The position numbers and the translations under genes were made by a program. Positions 1 to 12,156 of a DNA stretch of 64,000 nt are shown one piece after another; the first letter of the stretch is position 1; every line of letters starts with the position of its first letter. Under the pieces are notes generated by a model. That model did not search any database and was not told the DNA's origin. It was given only the letters and a program-made list of their open reading frames with translations. Location of the stretch: NCBI GenBank assembly GCA_029204045.2, contig CM055062.1, forward strand, positions 4,696,648-4,760,647. The letters run 5' to 3'. The stretch comes from Tillandsia leiboldiana (taxonomy: Eukaryota > Streptophyta > Magnoliopsida > Poales > Bromeliaceae).

Positions 1-1188
1 TCAACGAATATTTTACCATTCTTTTGATAAGCAAGTTGGCTGTAGACAACGTACTGTCAAAAGGGCGGGAAAAATACTCTACCCTGTAATGGAGGATATT
101 ATGATTGGGTCTATATGTATACCTTTTTGTGAGTTAGACTTTGAGATTGCCTTTCTGAGCACGGTATTGTTATCTCAGTGCTGTTTCCGGTCTGCGTTGG
201 ACCCTAGATAGATCCCAGATTGATTGTGCACTCTGTGGACTGTTAGCCACTGTGGTTGTTGTGGACATCTGTCCTAGCTTGGTGGCCCACGTGCCACGTT
301 GATGTTGCCTAGCGTAATCAAACGGTTCGATAAAGTGAATGCCTTGGTTAAACTACATAATTGCACAACATGTCCAAACCTGATCTGTTAAGTTTGTGGA
401 TGGCAAATTTGGTTGCCTAGGGTCATTTGAGCAAAAGGATTGATCCGGCAGTCAGTTAGAGCAGTTAAATTAACCAGCTCGATTGTTTGAGGCAGTTGTG
501 TGCCTATTTGGCAAGCTAAAGTTCAGTTCTAAGTTTTGGTGGTGAAATGTTAAGGCTACAAGTGAGTATAAATAGCAAGAATCTGCTCCTGTATGTTATT
601 TCACTAAAAAGAGTGAACCATATACCCTTGATAGCATCCTATTTGGATAGTCAGCCCGTTCTGGTGGAACTGTCAGTTTCGTCTACACAAAGTTGTGGAC
701 CAAGTGTTATTGCATACTGTTTAGACCACCAAGAAGTTACGACGAACCGGCAAAGGTTGGTTCGAGAGTTCGTCCCTAGTTGAACCATGTTAGAGAGTAG
801 CCATCAGTCGAACTTAGTGAGGACCTGCTGAACCTGAGATGAAGCAACTTAAAACTCCGAATTTGGGAGCATTATTGCTCGAGTAATTAGCAGATATGGT
901 TCATGTGATCCATGGAGCATTGGTTCTAGTAGTTCATGTAATTCTAGATGCTATATGGGTTTTTGTGGATCGATTCACCAAGTCGGCCCACTTTTTGCCG
1001 ATTCATACTACGTGGTCTCGGGATCGACTCGCGCAGATCTATATCGACGGGATTGTCAGGCTTCATGGAGTGCCGGTGTCGATCGTCTCGGATGGGGACA
1101 TTAGATTTGTGTCACAGTGCTGGAGCAATTTGCAGTAATCCTTGGGCTCTAGGCTTAATTTTAACACTGCTTTCCATCCTCAGAGTGA
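1..1188 (+). mobile_element. Ty3/gypsy retrotransposon remnant
   Basis: Only the last 250 bp is clearly recognisable: a Ty3/gypsy integrase core reading on the plus strand (see the separate entry). The first ~900 bp resembles the interior of large-LTR elements. The phrase around 42-58 (ggctg..agacaac) recurs just downstream of the primer-binding site of the complete element at about 16110. No intact LTR, PBS or ORF can be assigned. The right edge is cut by a foldback MITE at 1189. Confidence 0.6.
896..1188 (+). pseudogene. Ty3/gypsy integrase core fragment, interrupted
   Basis: The frame reads WVFVDRFTKSAHFLPIHTTW, then LHGVPVSIVSD and, after an in-frame TAA at about 1136, the conserved NFNTAFHPQSDG stretch. 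This is the central RNase-H-fold domain of a gypsy integrase. The first two catalytic aspartates (in VDRF and VSD) are present. The third catalytic residue, the Glu that normally follows HPQSDGQ, is missing because the coding sequence stops at the MITE inserted at 1189. Upstream of about 930 the frame is degenerate. With a nonsense codon and an insertion it cannot be functional. Confidence 0.8.
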
Positions 1189-1713
1189 TGGAATACTATC
1201 GGTAGCAAATGGGCTCCGTCGCTACCGATTTGGTTTCGATGTGAAGCTTTCAAATCAACGATCGGCACCATTGAACATGATTTATACGATTTGAAGTATT
1301 TAGAAACTAAATTTCAAATCTTTTCGACATCATTAATCTAATGATCAAATAATTATAAAATTTATAATTTTAATGGTCGATATGAGATGTTTTCTCATTT
1401 AACGATGTAAAGAAATCTAAATCAATTGAATTTTAATTAGAAAATTCTTTACATTATTTAAAACAAGATCTATACTTTTGATCTTGATTACAAAACTTCT
1501 ATAATCACTTTTTGAAGGATATTTATTTTCATCCGTTCATTTTTTTATCTGCTTGATGGACAAGAGAACAATATCGAAAAAGTATAAAATTTGATATCTA
1601 GATACTTTAAATGATTTAAATCATGTTTAACGGTGTCGATCATCAATTTGAAAGTTCTATCATTAAAAACAAATCGATAGCAACGAAACCCGTTTGCTAA
1701 CGATAGTATTCCA
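1189..1713. mobile_element. Foldback MITE, family A, copy 1
   Basis: Begins tggaatactatcggtagcaa and ends with the inverted counterpart (..cgatagtattcca). Similarity of the two halves extends inward by well over 100 bp (for example aacgatcggcaccattgaac on the left against gttcaatggtgccgatcgtt-like sequence on the right), so the element is almost one large imperfect palindrome. There is no coding capacity. It is 525 bp, the same length as copies 2 and 3. It sits in the gypsy integrase remnant. Confidence 0.85.
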
Positions 1714-1740
1714 GTTCAACTCATATAGATTATGTTGGCA

Positions 1741-2265
1741 TGGAATATTATCGGTAGAAAACGGGTTCCGTTGTTACCGATTTATTTTCGACGATGGAGC
1801 TTTCAAATCAACGATCGGTACCGTTGAATAAGATCTATACGATTTGAAGTATTTAAAAACCAAATTTTAAATCCTTTCGATATTATTAACCTAATGATCA
1901 GAAGATTGTAAAAGTTGTAATTTTAATGATCGATATGATGCGTTTTCTCATTTAACGGTGTAAAAAAATCTAAATAAATTAAATTTTGATTACAAAATTT
2001 TTTACACTATTTAAAATAAGATGTATACTCTTAATCTTTATTACAAGACTTCTATCATCACTTTTTGAAGGATATTTATTTTCAATCGTTCTTTTTGTGT
2101 CCGCTTGATGGATAAGAGAACAATATCGAAAAAGTATGAAATTTGATTTCTAAATAGTTTAAATAATTTAAATCATGTTTAACGGTGTTGATCGTTGATT
2201 TGAGAGTTCCATCATTGAAAATAAATCGGTAGCAACGGAGCATGTTTGCTATCGATAGTATTCCA
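1741..2265. mobile_element. Foldback MITE, family A, copy 2
   Basis: Same termini (tggaatattatcggtag / ctatcgatagtattcca) and the same 525-bp length as copy 1, only 27 bp away and in the same arrangement. Both copies are followed by gtt(c/g)aactcatata, which suggests that the true terminus extends about 10 bp further (gagttgaactggaatac is also seen at copy 4) or that the pair arose by tandem duplication. Confidence 0.85.
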
Positions 2266-2690
2266 GTTGAACTCATATAAAGTTGTTGTCACGTCTCGAG
2301 ATTTTAAAAACACTCTAATTTTTTTATATATATAAATCAGAGTGAAAACGATGATTTCCATGACTTGGGCAGATCGCCACGTGTATGGAGAATTCCAGTC
2401 CAAACGGACATAGTCCCCCTATACATCCACGGCTAGGCAAATACAATGAGCATTCAATTACAATCAGAGTTAATAACTAAACATCGTATCAGTAGACAAT
2501 AGTTTAACTAACATGAACTGAATACCAAATCCATAAAACTACTAAACAAATCCAAGATGATATCTACTACTCTAAATAGCATGATAATCAAAAGAGGAAT
2601 ACTAAATCTCTGACATAAAAATAAAACATGATAAACAGGCCAGCACACTAGCTAGCTAACAAAGCAGGATAGAGCTCTCACGTGAATCTC

Positions 2691-2868
2691 TGTGACACCC
2701 TCTGAATTTGAAATAGTCCTATATATAAATGATATAATCGGACTAAATCAATTAACTCGGCTATAACATTTTGGGTGGTAACAAGACCCAAGAGATTAAG
2801 AGGGTTGAGTGTACTAGAGCTAGACTAGCTCTAGGATGGGTGACCCCCCGGAAAGTTGGGGCGTCACA
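2691..2868 (+). repeat. TRIM 5' LTR
   Basis: 178 bp, TG...CA termini. It is similar over its full length to 3123-3299 with scattered substitutions, so the insertion is not recent. The 5S-like block is about 2785-2860. Confidence 0.85.
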
Positions 2869-3122
2869 GTTGGTATTATAGCCAATCACCAGCTGAAAAT
2901 GTGAGATGGGTCTCGATTGAGCCAGGGTTATATAGCGGGTAGAGCGCCAAAATCTTTTTGGCTGCTTGCTTGGTTATGGATGGACTCGGATTATGGCCGT
3001 TGTGGGTGGAGTGCAGCTCCTCACAAGGTCGGTTAAGGCTAGCGAGACGAGTCTCATATCGCCTGATACTTGTGAGTGTGCCTGAGCTTGACGGGGACGT
3101 TAGGGCTTAAAAGGGGGAGGAA

Positions 3123-3299
3123 TGTGACACCCCCGAAATTTAAAATAGTCCTATATATAAATGATATAATAGGACTAAATCTCTTAGCCCGACTATAGCA
3201 TTTTGGGTGGTAGTAAGGCCCAAGAGGTTAAGAGGGTTGAGCGTTCTAGAGTTGGAGTAGTTCTAGAGTAGGTGACCCCCTGGGAAGTGGGGCGTCACA
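3123..3299 (+). repeat. TRIM 3' LTR
   Basis: 177 bp partner of 2691-2868. It is preceded by the polypurine tract at about 3108-3122 and followed by the atctc target duplication. The 5S-like box reads gtaggtgaccccctgggaag. Confidence 0.85.
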
Positions 3300-3925
3300 A
3301 TCTCACATCATCATCCCGACAGCTCATCACCCAATGGATCTGAAAAATGAGTCACCAAAGGGTGTGAGATACAATTGAATGTATACCAGTGGGTACAATG
3401 AGCCGAAGACGAGCAAGTTGTATTTACTGATATACAATAATCGAAATGCGGTAAAGCATATAATAAGCAGTAAGAAATGCCAGTTTGAAAGGTAATAACT
3501 GTAAAGCTGGTATAGAAGCAATGACTGTAAATATGCGCCAAATATAATAATAAAAAAGTATACCTAATCAAGTGCCATTGTTAGTCATGAAGACCTCAGG
3601 CTAGTGTCGAACCATCACTGACATGTACCCCACACCTACTGACTATCAAAAAGGGGCTAAATATCACCCGGTCCTAAAGGTACAGTAATAAAACGGGCTC
3701 ACGGGTCAATCAGACTACTCTACTGGTAAAGAACACCAACACTGGGGCCATTCCGCTGGTGTACGTGATATGTACAGCTGGTGCATGGTGATCTCAATGC
3801 GGATGCTCAGACTCACGGTGAGAAGACCGCATGATACAGCATGAGGATATTATTGGCATTATGGCATTTATTGGCACTATGATTGATTCTAGATCCCGTA
3901 TGGGAGTTCTCGGCTTTTCGTCAGC

Positions 3926-4450
3926 TAGAATATTATCGGTAGCAAACGGGCTCCGTTGCTACCGATTTGTTTTCGATGATGGAACTTTCAAATCGATGAT
4001 TGGCACCATTGAATATGATCTAAATCTTTTAAACTATTTAGAAATTAAATTTCATATTTTTTCAATATATTTTTTTTGTCCATCAAACAGACACAAAAAT
4101 GAACGACTGAAAATGAATTTTTCTTAAAAAGTGATGATAGGAGACTTGTAATCAAAATCAAGAGTATAAATCTTATTTTAAATAGTTCAAAAAATTTTTA
4201 CCCAAAATTCAATTGATTTAGATTTCTTTATACCGTTAAACGAGCAAACGCCTTACATCTACCATTAAAATTATAAATTTGGCAATCCTTTGATCTTTAT
4301 GTCAATGATATAAAAAAGATTTAAAATTTGATTTCTAGATTCTTCTAATGGTCTAGATCTTATTTAACGGTGTCGATCATAGATTCCAAGGCTCCATCAT
4401 CCAAAAAAAATCGATAGCAACGAAGTCTGTTTACTATCGATAGTATTCCA
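3926..4450. mobile_element. Foldback MITE, family A, copy 3
   Basis: tagaatattatcggtagcaa at the left and gatagtattcca at the right, 525 bp. The whole element is an imperfect palindrome. It is inserted at the broken edge of the reverse LTR fragment and followed directly by CT-rich sequence and a TA microsatellite. Confidence 0.85.
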
Positions 4451-4485
4451 CCCTAACTCTCTCTCTTTTCCTCTCTCTCTCTCTC

Positions 4486-4558
<73 letters not shown>

Positions 4559-4602
4559 CGAGAGAGAGAGAGAGGAAGAGAGAGAGAGGGAGAAAGAGAG
4601 AG
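4451..4602. repeat. Compound CT / TA / GA microsatellite
   Basis: CT-rich 4456-4489, uninterrupted TA about 4490-4557, then a GA-rich tract 4558-4602. The tract separates MITE copies 3 and 4. Confidence 0.95.
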
Positions 4603-4608
4603 TTGAAC

Positions 4609-5138
4609 TGGAATACTATCGGTTACAAACGGGCTCCGTTGCTATCGATTTGTTTTCATTGATGAAACTTTCAAATCGACGATCGGCACCATTAAACATG
4701 ATCCAAGTTATTTAAACTATCTAGAAATCAAATTTGACACTTTTTTGATATTGTTCTTTTGTTCATCAAGCGAACACAAAAATGAACGACTGAAAATAAA
4801 TATCCATCAAAAAGTCATACTAGAAGTCTTGTAATCAAAATTAAGAATAAAGATCTTATTTTAAATAGTGTAAAAAAATTTTTAATCAAAATTCAATTGA
4901 TTTAGATTTATTTACATCGTTAAACGAGAAAACGTCTCATATCAACCATTAAAATTACAAATTTTATAATTTTTTGATCATTAGGTTAATGATGTTGAAA
5001 AGATTCGAAATTTGGTTTCTAAATATATATTTCAAATTGTATAAATCATGTTCAATGGTGCTGATCGTTAATTTGAAAACTCCATCATCGAAAACAAATC
5101 GGTAGCAACAGAGTCTGTTTGCTACCGTTAGTATTCCA
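4609..5138. mobile_element. Foldback MITE, family A, copy 4
   Basis: tggaatactatcggttacaa on the left, ccgttagtattcca on the right, 530 bp. The inverted halves match beyond 100 bp. It is bordered by gagagttgaac on the left and by tatata/gagaga tracts on the right (GA repeat 5155-5196). Confidence 0.85.
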
Positions 5139-5152
5139 GCACAACTATATAT

Positions 5153-5196
<44 letters not shown>

Positions 5197-5198
<2 letters not shown>

Positions 5199-5417
5199 CG
5201 GCTACTACGCTTGTACTAATACTAAGAAATTGGTCCTTGCTAGTTTTCTACCGTTAGATCTACCCCTTTAACTAATTTCATCTCTTAGATCATTCTATTC
5301 CACCAATCACTCACTTAACCTAAGGGGCCCACTGTCATTCTAACGACACATCTTTTCATCCAAGGCTAAAAACCTACAAGAATTAATGATTTGGTACTTT
5401 TAAAAATATATGAGCTC

Positions 5418-5420
<3 letters not shown>
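5197..5420. mobile_element. Microsatellite-flanked MITE, family C, copy 1
   Basis: Starts gtccggctactacgcttgta and ends with ttttaaaaatatatgagctc. Inside it has ttttctaccgttagatcta. The same element in the opposite orientation lies at about 49060-49284 and 49753-49990. The termini form an imperfect inverted repeat of about 25-30 bp. It is flanked by GA repeats (left) and CT repeats (right). There is no coding capacity. Confidence 0.75.

Positions 5421-5463
<43 letters not shown>
5421..5463. repeat. (CT)n microsatellite
   Basis: About 21 uninterrupted CT units between two MITEs. Confidence 0.95.
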
Positions 5464-5465
<2 letters not shown>

Positions 5466-5469
<4 letters not shown>

Positions 5470-5968
5470 ATCGGAAATAATTTGGGGGCACGGAGACCTC
5501 CATGCTTTTAAAAGCACACAAGTCCTACTATCTGAATTGACGATCTGCTCTGTTAGACTTGATTTAGAATATTTAAAATATCTAGAAAATAAATTTTGCG
5601 ATATGGCTCAAAATCAACAGCTGAAAATAAAAATCTCATAAAATGTGATAATATGATACTAAAATTTTAGATCAAATATATTGATCTTATTTTATATAGT
5701 ATAAAAAATTTTCTATCAAAATTTTATGCGATTTGGATATTTCTATACCGTTATACTTGCAAACAGCTCACCACAACTATTAAAAATATTGATTTTGAGT
5801 CTCTTTGATCACAAGACAAATAATATCAAAAAAATCATGAAATTTATTTTTCTAGACCTTTTAAATATTGTAAATCAAGTTTAATGGAGGCAATCATCCA
5901 TTCGAAAATCACAACATCGAAAATAATTTGGGAGCACGGAGACCTCCGTGCTTTTAAAAACACACAAG
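5466..5968. mobile_element. Foldback MITE, family B, copy 1
   Basis: The left end cggaaataatttgggggcac..gcttttaaaagcac and the right end cgaaaataatttgggagcac..gcttttaaaaacac carry the same motif, and the interior halves (ttagacttgatttagaat / gatcaagtttaatgg) are inverted. It is about 500 bp without a coding region, between two CT tracts. Confidence 0.65.
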
Positions 5969-6987
<1,019 letters not shown>

Positions 6988-9900
6988 TGTAAGAACTTGA
7001 ATTTTTGAAAATAAATAAAGAAGTGAAATTGATTTGAGTCAAGTTGAATTCGGATCATGAAAAGCACCCGTAGTCAAAGTGCCCCTTTTCTGCAGTGTAA
7101 TTTGCACAATTAGTGGGCCAAAAATATCGCCTTTCAGTCCGAGCATAATCTCGAAGATCCGAGACCACGAGTACGACCGTCATGACGAACTGAGTGAAAA
7201 CCATTTTTAAACTTGTTCAGATCTGACGGTCGGATCTTCCAGAAATCGACGAAGAAGCGGGCGGGACCCGCGACTTAAGTCGAGGGTACGATGAATAGTA
7301 AACCCTAATTTTCGAACCCCTCTGCGTCAACGTTGAGCCAATTCACTATCTGGAATTCAAACATAACACTTCAGGTAGTCGATTTGAATGGCTCCGACGT
7401 TCTGGACGCAATGGCACTGACGGAATTTCCGTTTGACGACCCTAAGTCTCGAAAAACGCGAAAACTGTATTCCGGGACTGTATTTTATGGACCGAGATTT
7501 AATCCGGGCAGTTTTTCGAAAATCAAAAATCGCTCCCTGATAGGTCTCGTCGAGCCGGACGTCATGGCGCAGTCCATTTTCCGTTTCGACGAACGGATCG
7601 TCTCGAAATGCGTGAAATACGGCGAAAAAGGGGATATTTACACTTAAAACCCTATACATGTTGCCTCGAAAAGCGTGCAGAGGGACTTAAATGTTAGATG
7701 AGCATGTTATGGAGGACCAGGGTTGAAATACCTGGGCTGGGAGGGGGTGTATTGCAATTGTGCAATGCTTCACGGTTCGGTATTGTAACCGTGCCCACTC
7801 CCATCCTTCCGGTTTGGTAACTGCAGCAACCTCCAACCCACTTTCTTCCTAACTACCCACACCTCGCAACCGCTCAGCCCATGCCAAAAAGCCTCTCCCC
7901 CGTCGCTGGAAACGAGAGAGAAGAAACACTTGGTTTTCGGGTGTTGTGGAGGAGGAAGGTTGGAGGGACTCTGGGAGGACCAGACTCGCACCTGAGGCAC
8001 CTTCTGTGAACCCGCGTCCAAGCCGAGGGAGCTAGCACCCCAGCTCCGCCGAGGGCCGCCGCGGTTAGCATCTTTCTTCTTCGAGTTCTCCGGCGAGGTG
8101 AGATGTTGGAAATGTTATTTAAGTTTGGGGTTTTAAGCTCGACCATGGTGCTCCTGACATCAAGGCCATTGTTCGGTTGCAGTCCGAGCCCTCGCCGCCG
8201 TCCCCGTTGCCGGCAAAGCTTTAGTTCACCGGAAATTATCGTTTTCCGACGAACTCGGTTTTCGATTTTTACAACCGTTGAAACTCGGATCAGAACCGTT
8301 GATCCTCTTCTTCTTGATGACTGCTCACTACCCACGAAGTTTCAGGAAGATCGGGTGAGTGGTTAAGCCGCGCGAAGAAGCCCTAGTTTCGGGTTTTCTT
8401 GCTTTCAACCGAGCTCCACCGTCCGGCGCCGCCGTGCATCCCCGTCGCCGGCCACCACTGCAGGAAGCTTCCTGGTACCAAGGGGAGTACTTTGGTCCAA
8501 GTTGCGCCGGCCCGGAGGGACCTCGCCGGAATCCGCCATTAGAGGCCTCGAAGCTTGACCGAGCTCCTCCGGCGCCGCCTTGCCGGAGCTCCTCAGCCAC
8601 CGGGAACCCCTCAGGTAAGCTCCTGTGGTCTGTAGGAGTCTCCCCATCGACTTGCATGGCTCTCCTAACGTCGGGTTTCTCGTCACTGTAGTTGCACCCG
8701 AGATACCCATTGCGGGCTCTAGCCCGAGTTCAAGGTTGCTCCGGCCATCTCTCCGGCGAGTTTCTGGCGCACCAAAGGTGAGCCCTCCACTTCTTGATGC
8801 TTGCTGAACATGATGCTTCAGTTAGCTCTCAATATGATCAAGTATATGTTAAGATCCAACATAGTGGAAAGTGGACCTTAGAAGATTAAGGGCCAACTTT
8901 GTATCGGGCTTGGTCTCGGCCCATTTCTTGTGAGCACGGCCTGGGTCTCGTTGTAACGGACACGCTGAAATTTACGGCGTCAATTTTGGACCCCCGGATT
9001 GCGAGAACGGGGCAAAACACTGCGTCCAAAATCGCGAGTTAAAAGGCTAACTTTGCCTTGGGGTTTCGCGCTGACCCAAGATAGTGAGCACGGGATTCCT
9101 CGCATCAAATGTGACTCGCTGGCATTTCCGGAATCAAATTTGGATTCCCGGATCTTAAGATCAAGCTAAAACAATATTGACGAAAAGATATTTATGCGAA
9201 TTTTTATACCTGTTGGATTTAAATGCAAAACGGTCACTCTAGCTGACCTTAGACAGCACCTACGCACTACCTGGCCATTTTATTGGATTCCGATGGGTCT
9301 CGTTGACCAGGAATCAGTTATCAACCGACGAAATGACTGATTAGACCCGTTTAAACGTTTCGTTAGTGTAACGCCGTCGGGAAAGGGTTATGTGAGTCTA
9401 TTATTGATTATAGCACTTTATACAGGGCCCAGTTGTTCGACGCCAGCCCCCAGTTGTTGATCGGGAGTTCGGGGACTCTGCCTTCATTCAGGTGGGTTAA
9501 CTTCGGCCCGGGTTGATCTATTCGACCTTCTGGTTGCTTTAGTCCAATCGGACACTTGTTCTTGGCTTGCCCTGCTGATTTCTCCTATATGACATATATT
9601 GATCTCTTTTGACATAGCATGGTCACTCTGATTGACATTGACCTGATTAGATCTGTGATTGAGATTTATTGTCACTATCAGCTGGTTATTATATATATAT
9701 ACTCCCTGATTAGTCCTGACTGATTCTGACTGATTGATATATAGATATGCATGACTGATTGATCTTGATTGATAGATATTTCTCGATATGCATGATTGAT
9801 TGATTCCGATGGATAGATATAGACAGATGATCCCTGTTGGGATTTCGGCATGAGCCGACTACTCGGTCACTAGACCGTGAGATTGATCATGATGACTTGC

Positions 9901-10800
9901 CATGCACTGCTATACTTCACGAACCTGGCCGGGGTCGCTCCCCGTTGGAGCTGGTTCTTTACCGGTAGAGTGGTCTGGTGATAGACCCGTGAGCCCTAGA
10001 CAGGGGTATGTTAGCGGATCGGGTGCGGATCGGTGGCTTTTGCCTGAGGTCCTCTGAGACCAATATTGGCGCATGATTGGATACTTGAGTTTACACCATT
10101 GACGCATGGTTCATTTATACTGTTGTTCAGTTATTTCCAGCACTATTATCTGTAGACATGCCTGTATCTCTAGTAGCTTTTATGCATGAACCTTATGATT
10201 GACATATGATTCCAGCATGCTTGTTCTACAGTATTTCTTGATTTCCATTTTTGATATTTACCTGCCATGGTGATTCTGATTATTAGTAGATCATATCTGT
10301 TTACTCAGCTTTACCTTTGATTATTACTATCCGCAGATTTTAGTACCCAGTAGGTACGATTAGCTGATTCTCGGCTCGTCGTGCCCACTGGGATGCACTC
10401 CGGTGTATCTCACACCCTCGGGTGATTGTTGTAGGTTCGTCGGGTGGCGAGATGTCGGGACGATCCTGTGAGCCGATTACGATAGATCTGTCCCCATGAG
10501 CATGATGTGTCGATGATATTACAGACGTTTAATTCCAGTTTTTCCTTTCAGTTTTGGATTAGACTTTTGAAAACTATGATGTAATAATTTAATATGTTTA
10601 TCCATACTGAATAGATTAGATTAGATACTGAAATAATTATTGATCTCTGTTGATAACTATTCGCCGTGCATGTATAGGAGAGTCTCTGTCCTCGGGTCAG
10701 AGAGTCTTCTATACGTGTGGCGGTCTGTTGCGCCCAGTTTGCAAACTCTGATTTTAAAAAAAAAAAATTTTACCGGATTTTTAAAACTCGGGGCGTGACA
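6988..10800 (+). mobile_element. Solo LTR, 3,813 bp
   Basis: Starts tgtaagaacttgaatt and ends ctcggggcgtgaca, bounded by a perfect 5-bp target duplication ccatg (6983-6987 and 10801-10805). Excising it joins copia codons ..LMFAM|VCTRP.. in frame, which proves the boundaries. There is no interior domain, PBS or second LTR, so it is a solo LTR left by recombination. GC-rich open frames at 7.8-8.8 kb are not recognisable proteins. The ends are shared with the other large LTRs in the window, so the same broad family. Confidence 0.92.
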
Positions 10801-12156
10801 CCATGGCAAACATAAGGCTCCCTACTGCCGATGAATATGGTACCCGAGCCATGTCGGTCTTTTCTGCTTCCGTACCCGGTGATTGCTCGGCCGACAATTT
10901 TAAATGAATAGGAAACGAGGTAGAAACTGGCTTTGCGTTCTACAAGTTGAAGCGCCGCAGAACCTTTTCCACATAACTCTTCTGTGAAAGCCAAACTTTC
11001 CTATTCTTTCTCTCCCGTAGTACCTTCATCCCGAGTATTTGATTCACAGTTCCTAAGTCCTTCATATCGAATTCACCGGCTAACTGAGTCTTCAAGATAG
11101 ATATCTGGCCCTTGTTATTTCCGGCGACCACCATGTCGTCGACATATAATAACAAAATACAAAAGCTCCCGTCATTATAATCGCAGAAATATGCACAATG
11201 ATCCGCCTCAAGCCTATCAAAACCCAAACTTATAATGAAGGAATCAAATCGCTTGTACCAACACCTTGGCGCCTGTTTCAAGCCGTACAACGATTTGTTC
11301 AACCGACAAACCAAATACTCCTTGCCTTTTTCGACAAAGCCTTCCGGTTGCGACATATATATCTCCTCCTCCAGGTCACCATGCAAGAATGCTGTTTTTA
11401 CATCCATCTGCTCGAGCTCCAAATCCATGACCGCTGCGATCGCCAAAACAACCCGAATAGTGGTAAGACGAACCACCGGTGAGAAGATCTCATCGAAATC
11501 GATTCCCGGCTTCTGAGCATATCCCTTCACCACCAATCTTGCCTTGAACCTCTCCACATTCCCATCTGTATCCTTTTTCACCTTAAACACCCACCGACAT
11601 CCAATCGTGTTCCTTCCCTTCGGCAAATCAACAAGTTCCCAAGTCTTGTTCTTCCGAATTGACTCCATCTCCTCCTCCATCGCGCATTGCCACTTCCCAG
11701 CGTCAGTCGACTCACAAGCCTCCTTATACGAAGTCGGCTCATCTTCTTCTGCTAAAGCAACATATGCACTAACATGGTTTGCAGAAGGAATAAATGAAGT
11801 AATATAGTCATTATACCTCGCAGGAGGTCTAATAACTCTACTAGGACGCCCGGAATTCGCTGGCGACTCTACCGGTGAATTTGTATCTTCGGATGATTGC
11901 GGAGATTCCAAGTTAGGTTCATCATCAACCACTTCATCATCCTGTTGTGCTTGCTCAACTTGCACCTCGTCACGCGCTTCAAAGAGCTCAATTGGAATCA
12001 TAGCATCATCATCTTGCTTTTCCTTGGTGCCTTGAAAGGACCCTTCATTGAAGATAACGTCACGACTTATGACTATTTTGTGGTTAGTAGGGTCCCACAA
12101 TCGATACCCCTTAACACCTTTCGCATAGCCAAGAAATATACACCTCCGAGAGTTCT
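10801..12156 (-). pseudogene. Copia reverse transcriptase segment
   Basis: The frame from 12153 down covers the end of integrase (RCIFLGYAKGVKGYRLWDP) and a full RT domain: GCRWVFKVKKDTDG, MDVKTAFLHGDLEEEIYM, SLYGLKQAPRCWYKRFD and the catalytic LLLYVDDMVVAG with the YVDD box. A TAG at 10940-10942 replaces one residue between RRFNL and NAKPVST; the frame then continues to the solo-LTR boundary. It is otherwise well preserved. Confidence 0.93.

Larger units (their letters stand above)
2691..3299 (+). mobile_element. TRIM element with 5S-rRNA-like LTRs (Cassandra-type)
   Basis: A complete miniature LTR element: LTR1 2691-2868 and LTR2 3123-3299 (both tgtgacacc..ggcgtcaca), a primer-binding site ttggtattatagcc directly after LTR1 (initiator tRNA-Met type), a polypurine tract aaaagggggaggaa directly before LTR2, and the 5-bp target duplication atctc (2686-2690 and 3300-3304). 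The interior is about 254 bp and non-coding. The 3' part of each LTR resembles the 3' half of plant 5S rRNA (ctaggatgggtgacccccc then a ggaaagt-type motif). Cassandra TRIMs are known to carry 5S-derived LTRs; these LTRs are shorter than usual and keep only the distal half. Confidence 0.85.
2287..3925 (-). mobile_element. Degraded large-LTR fragment (reverse orientation)
   Basis: The left edge tgtcacgtctcgagatttta is the reverse complement of the kind of LTR end found at 10750-10800 (..aaaactcggggcgtgaca). Further right, 3300-3440 (tgtgagatac, cagtgggtac, cccgacagctcatcaccc) matches the reverse complement of 10370-10480 in the solo LTR at 6988-10800. It is therefore an older relative in minus orientation, split by the TRIM at 2691-3299 and cut on the right by MITE copy 3. 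Confidence 0.6.

Noticed and set aside
2785..2860. A genuine 5S rRNA gene
   Set aside because: Only the distal half resembles 5S rRNA and it is part of a TRIM LTR with PBS, PPT and TSD.
7770..8807. Several overlapping open frames of 80-150 codons
   Set aside because: They lie in the GC-rich part of a solo LTR, overlap on both strands, and show no recognisable domain or codon pattern.
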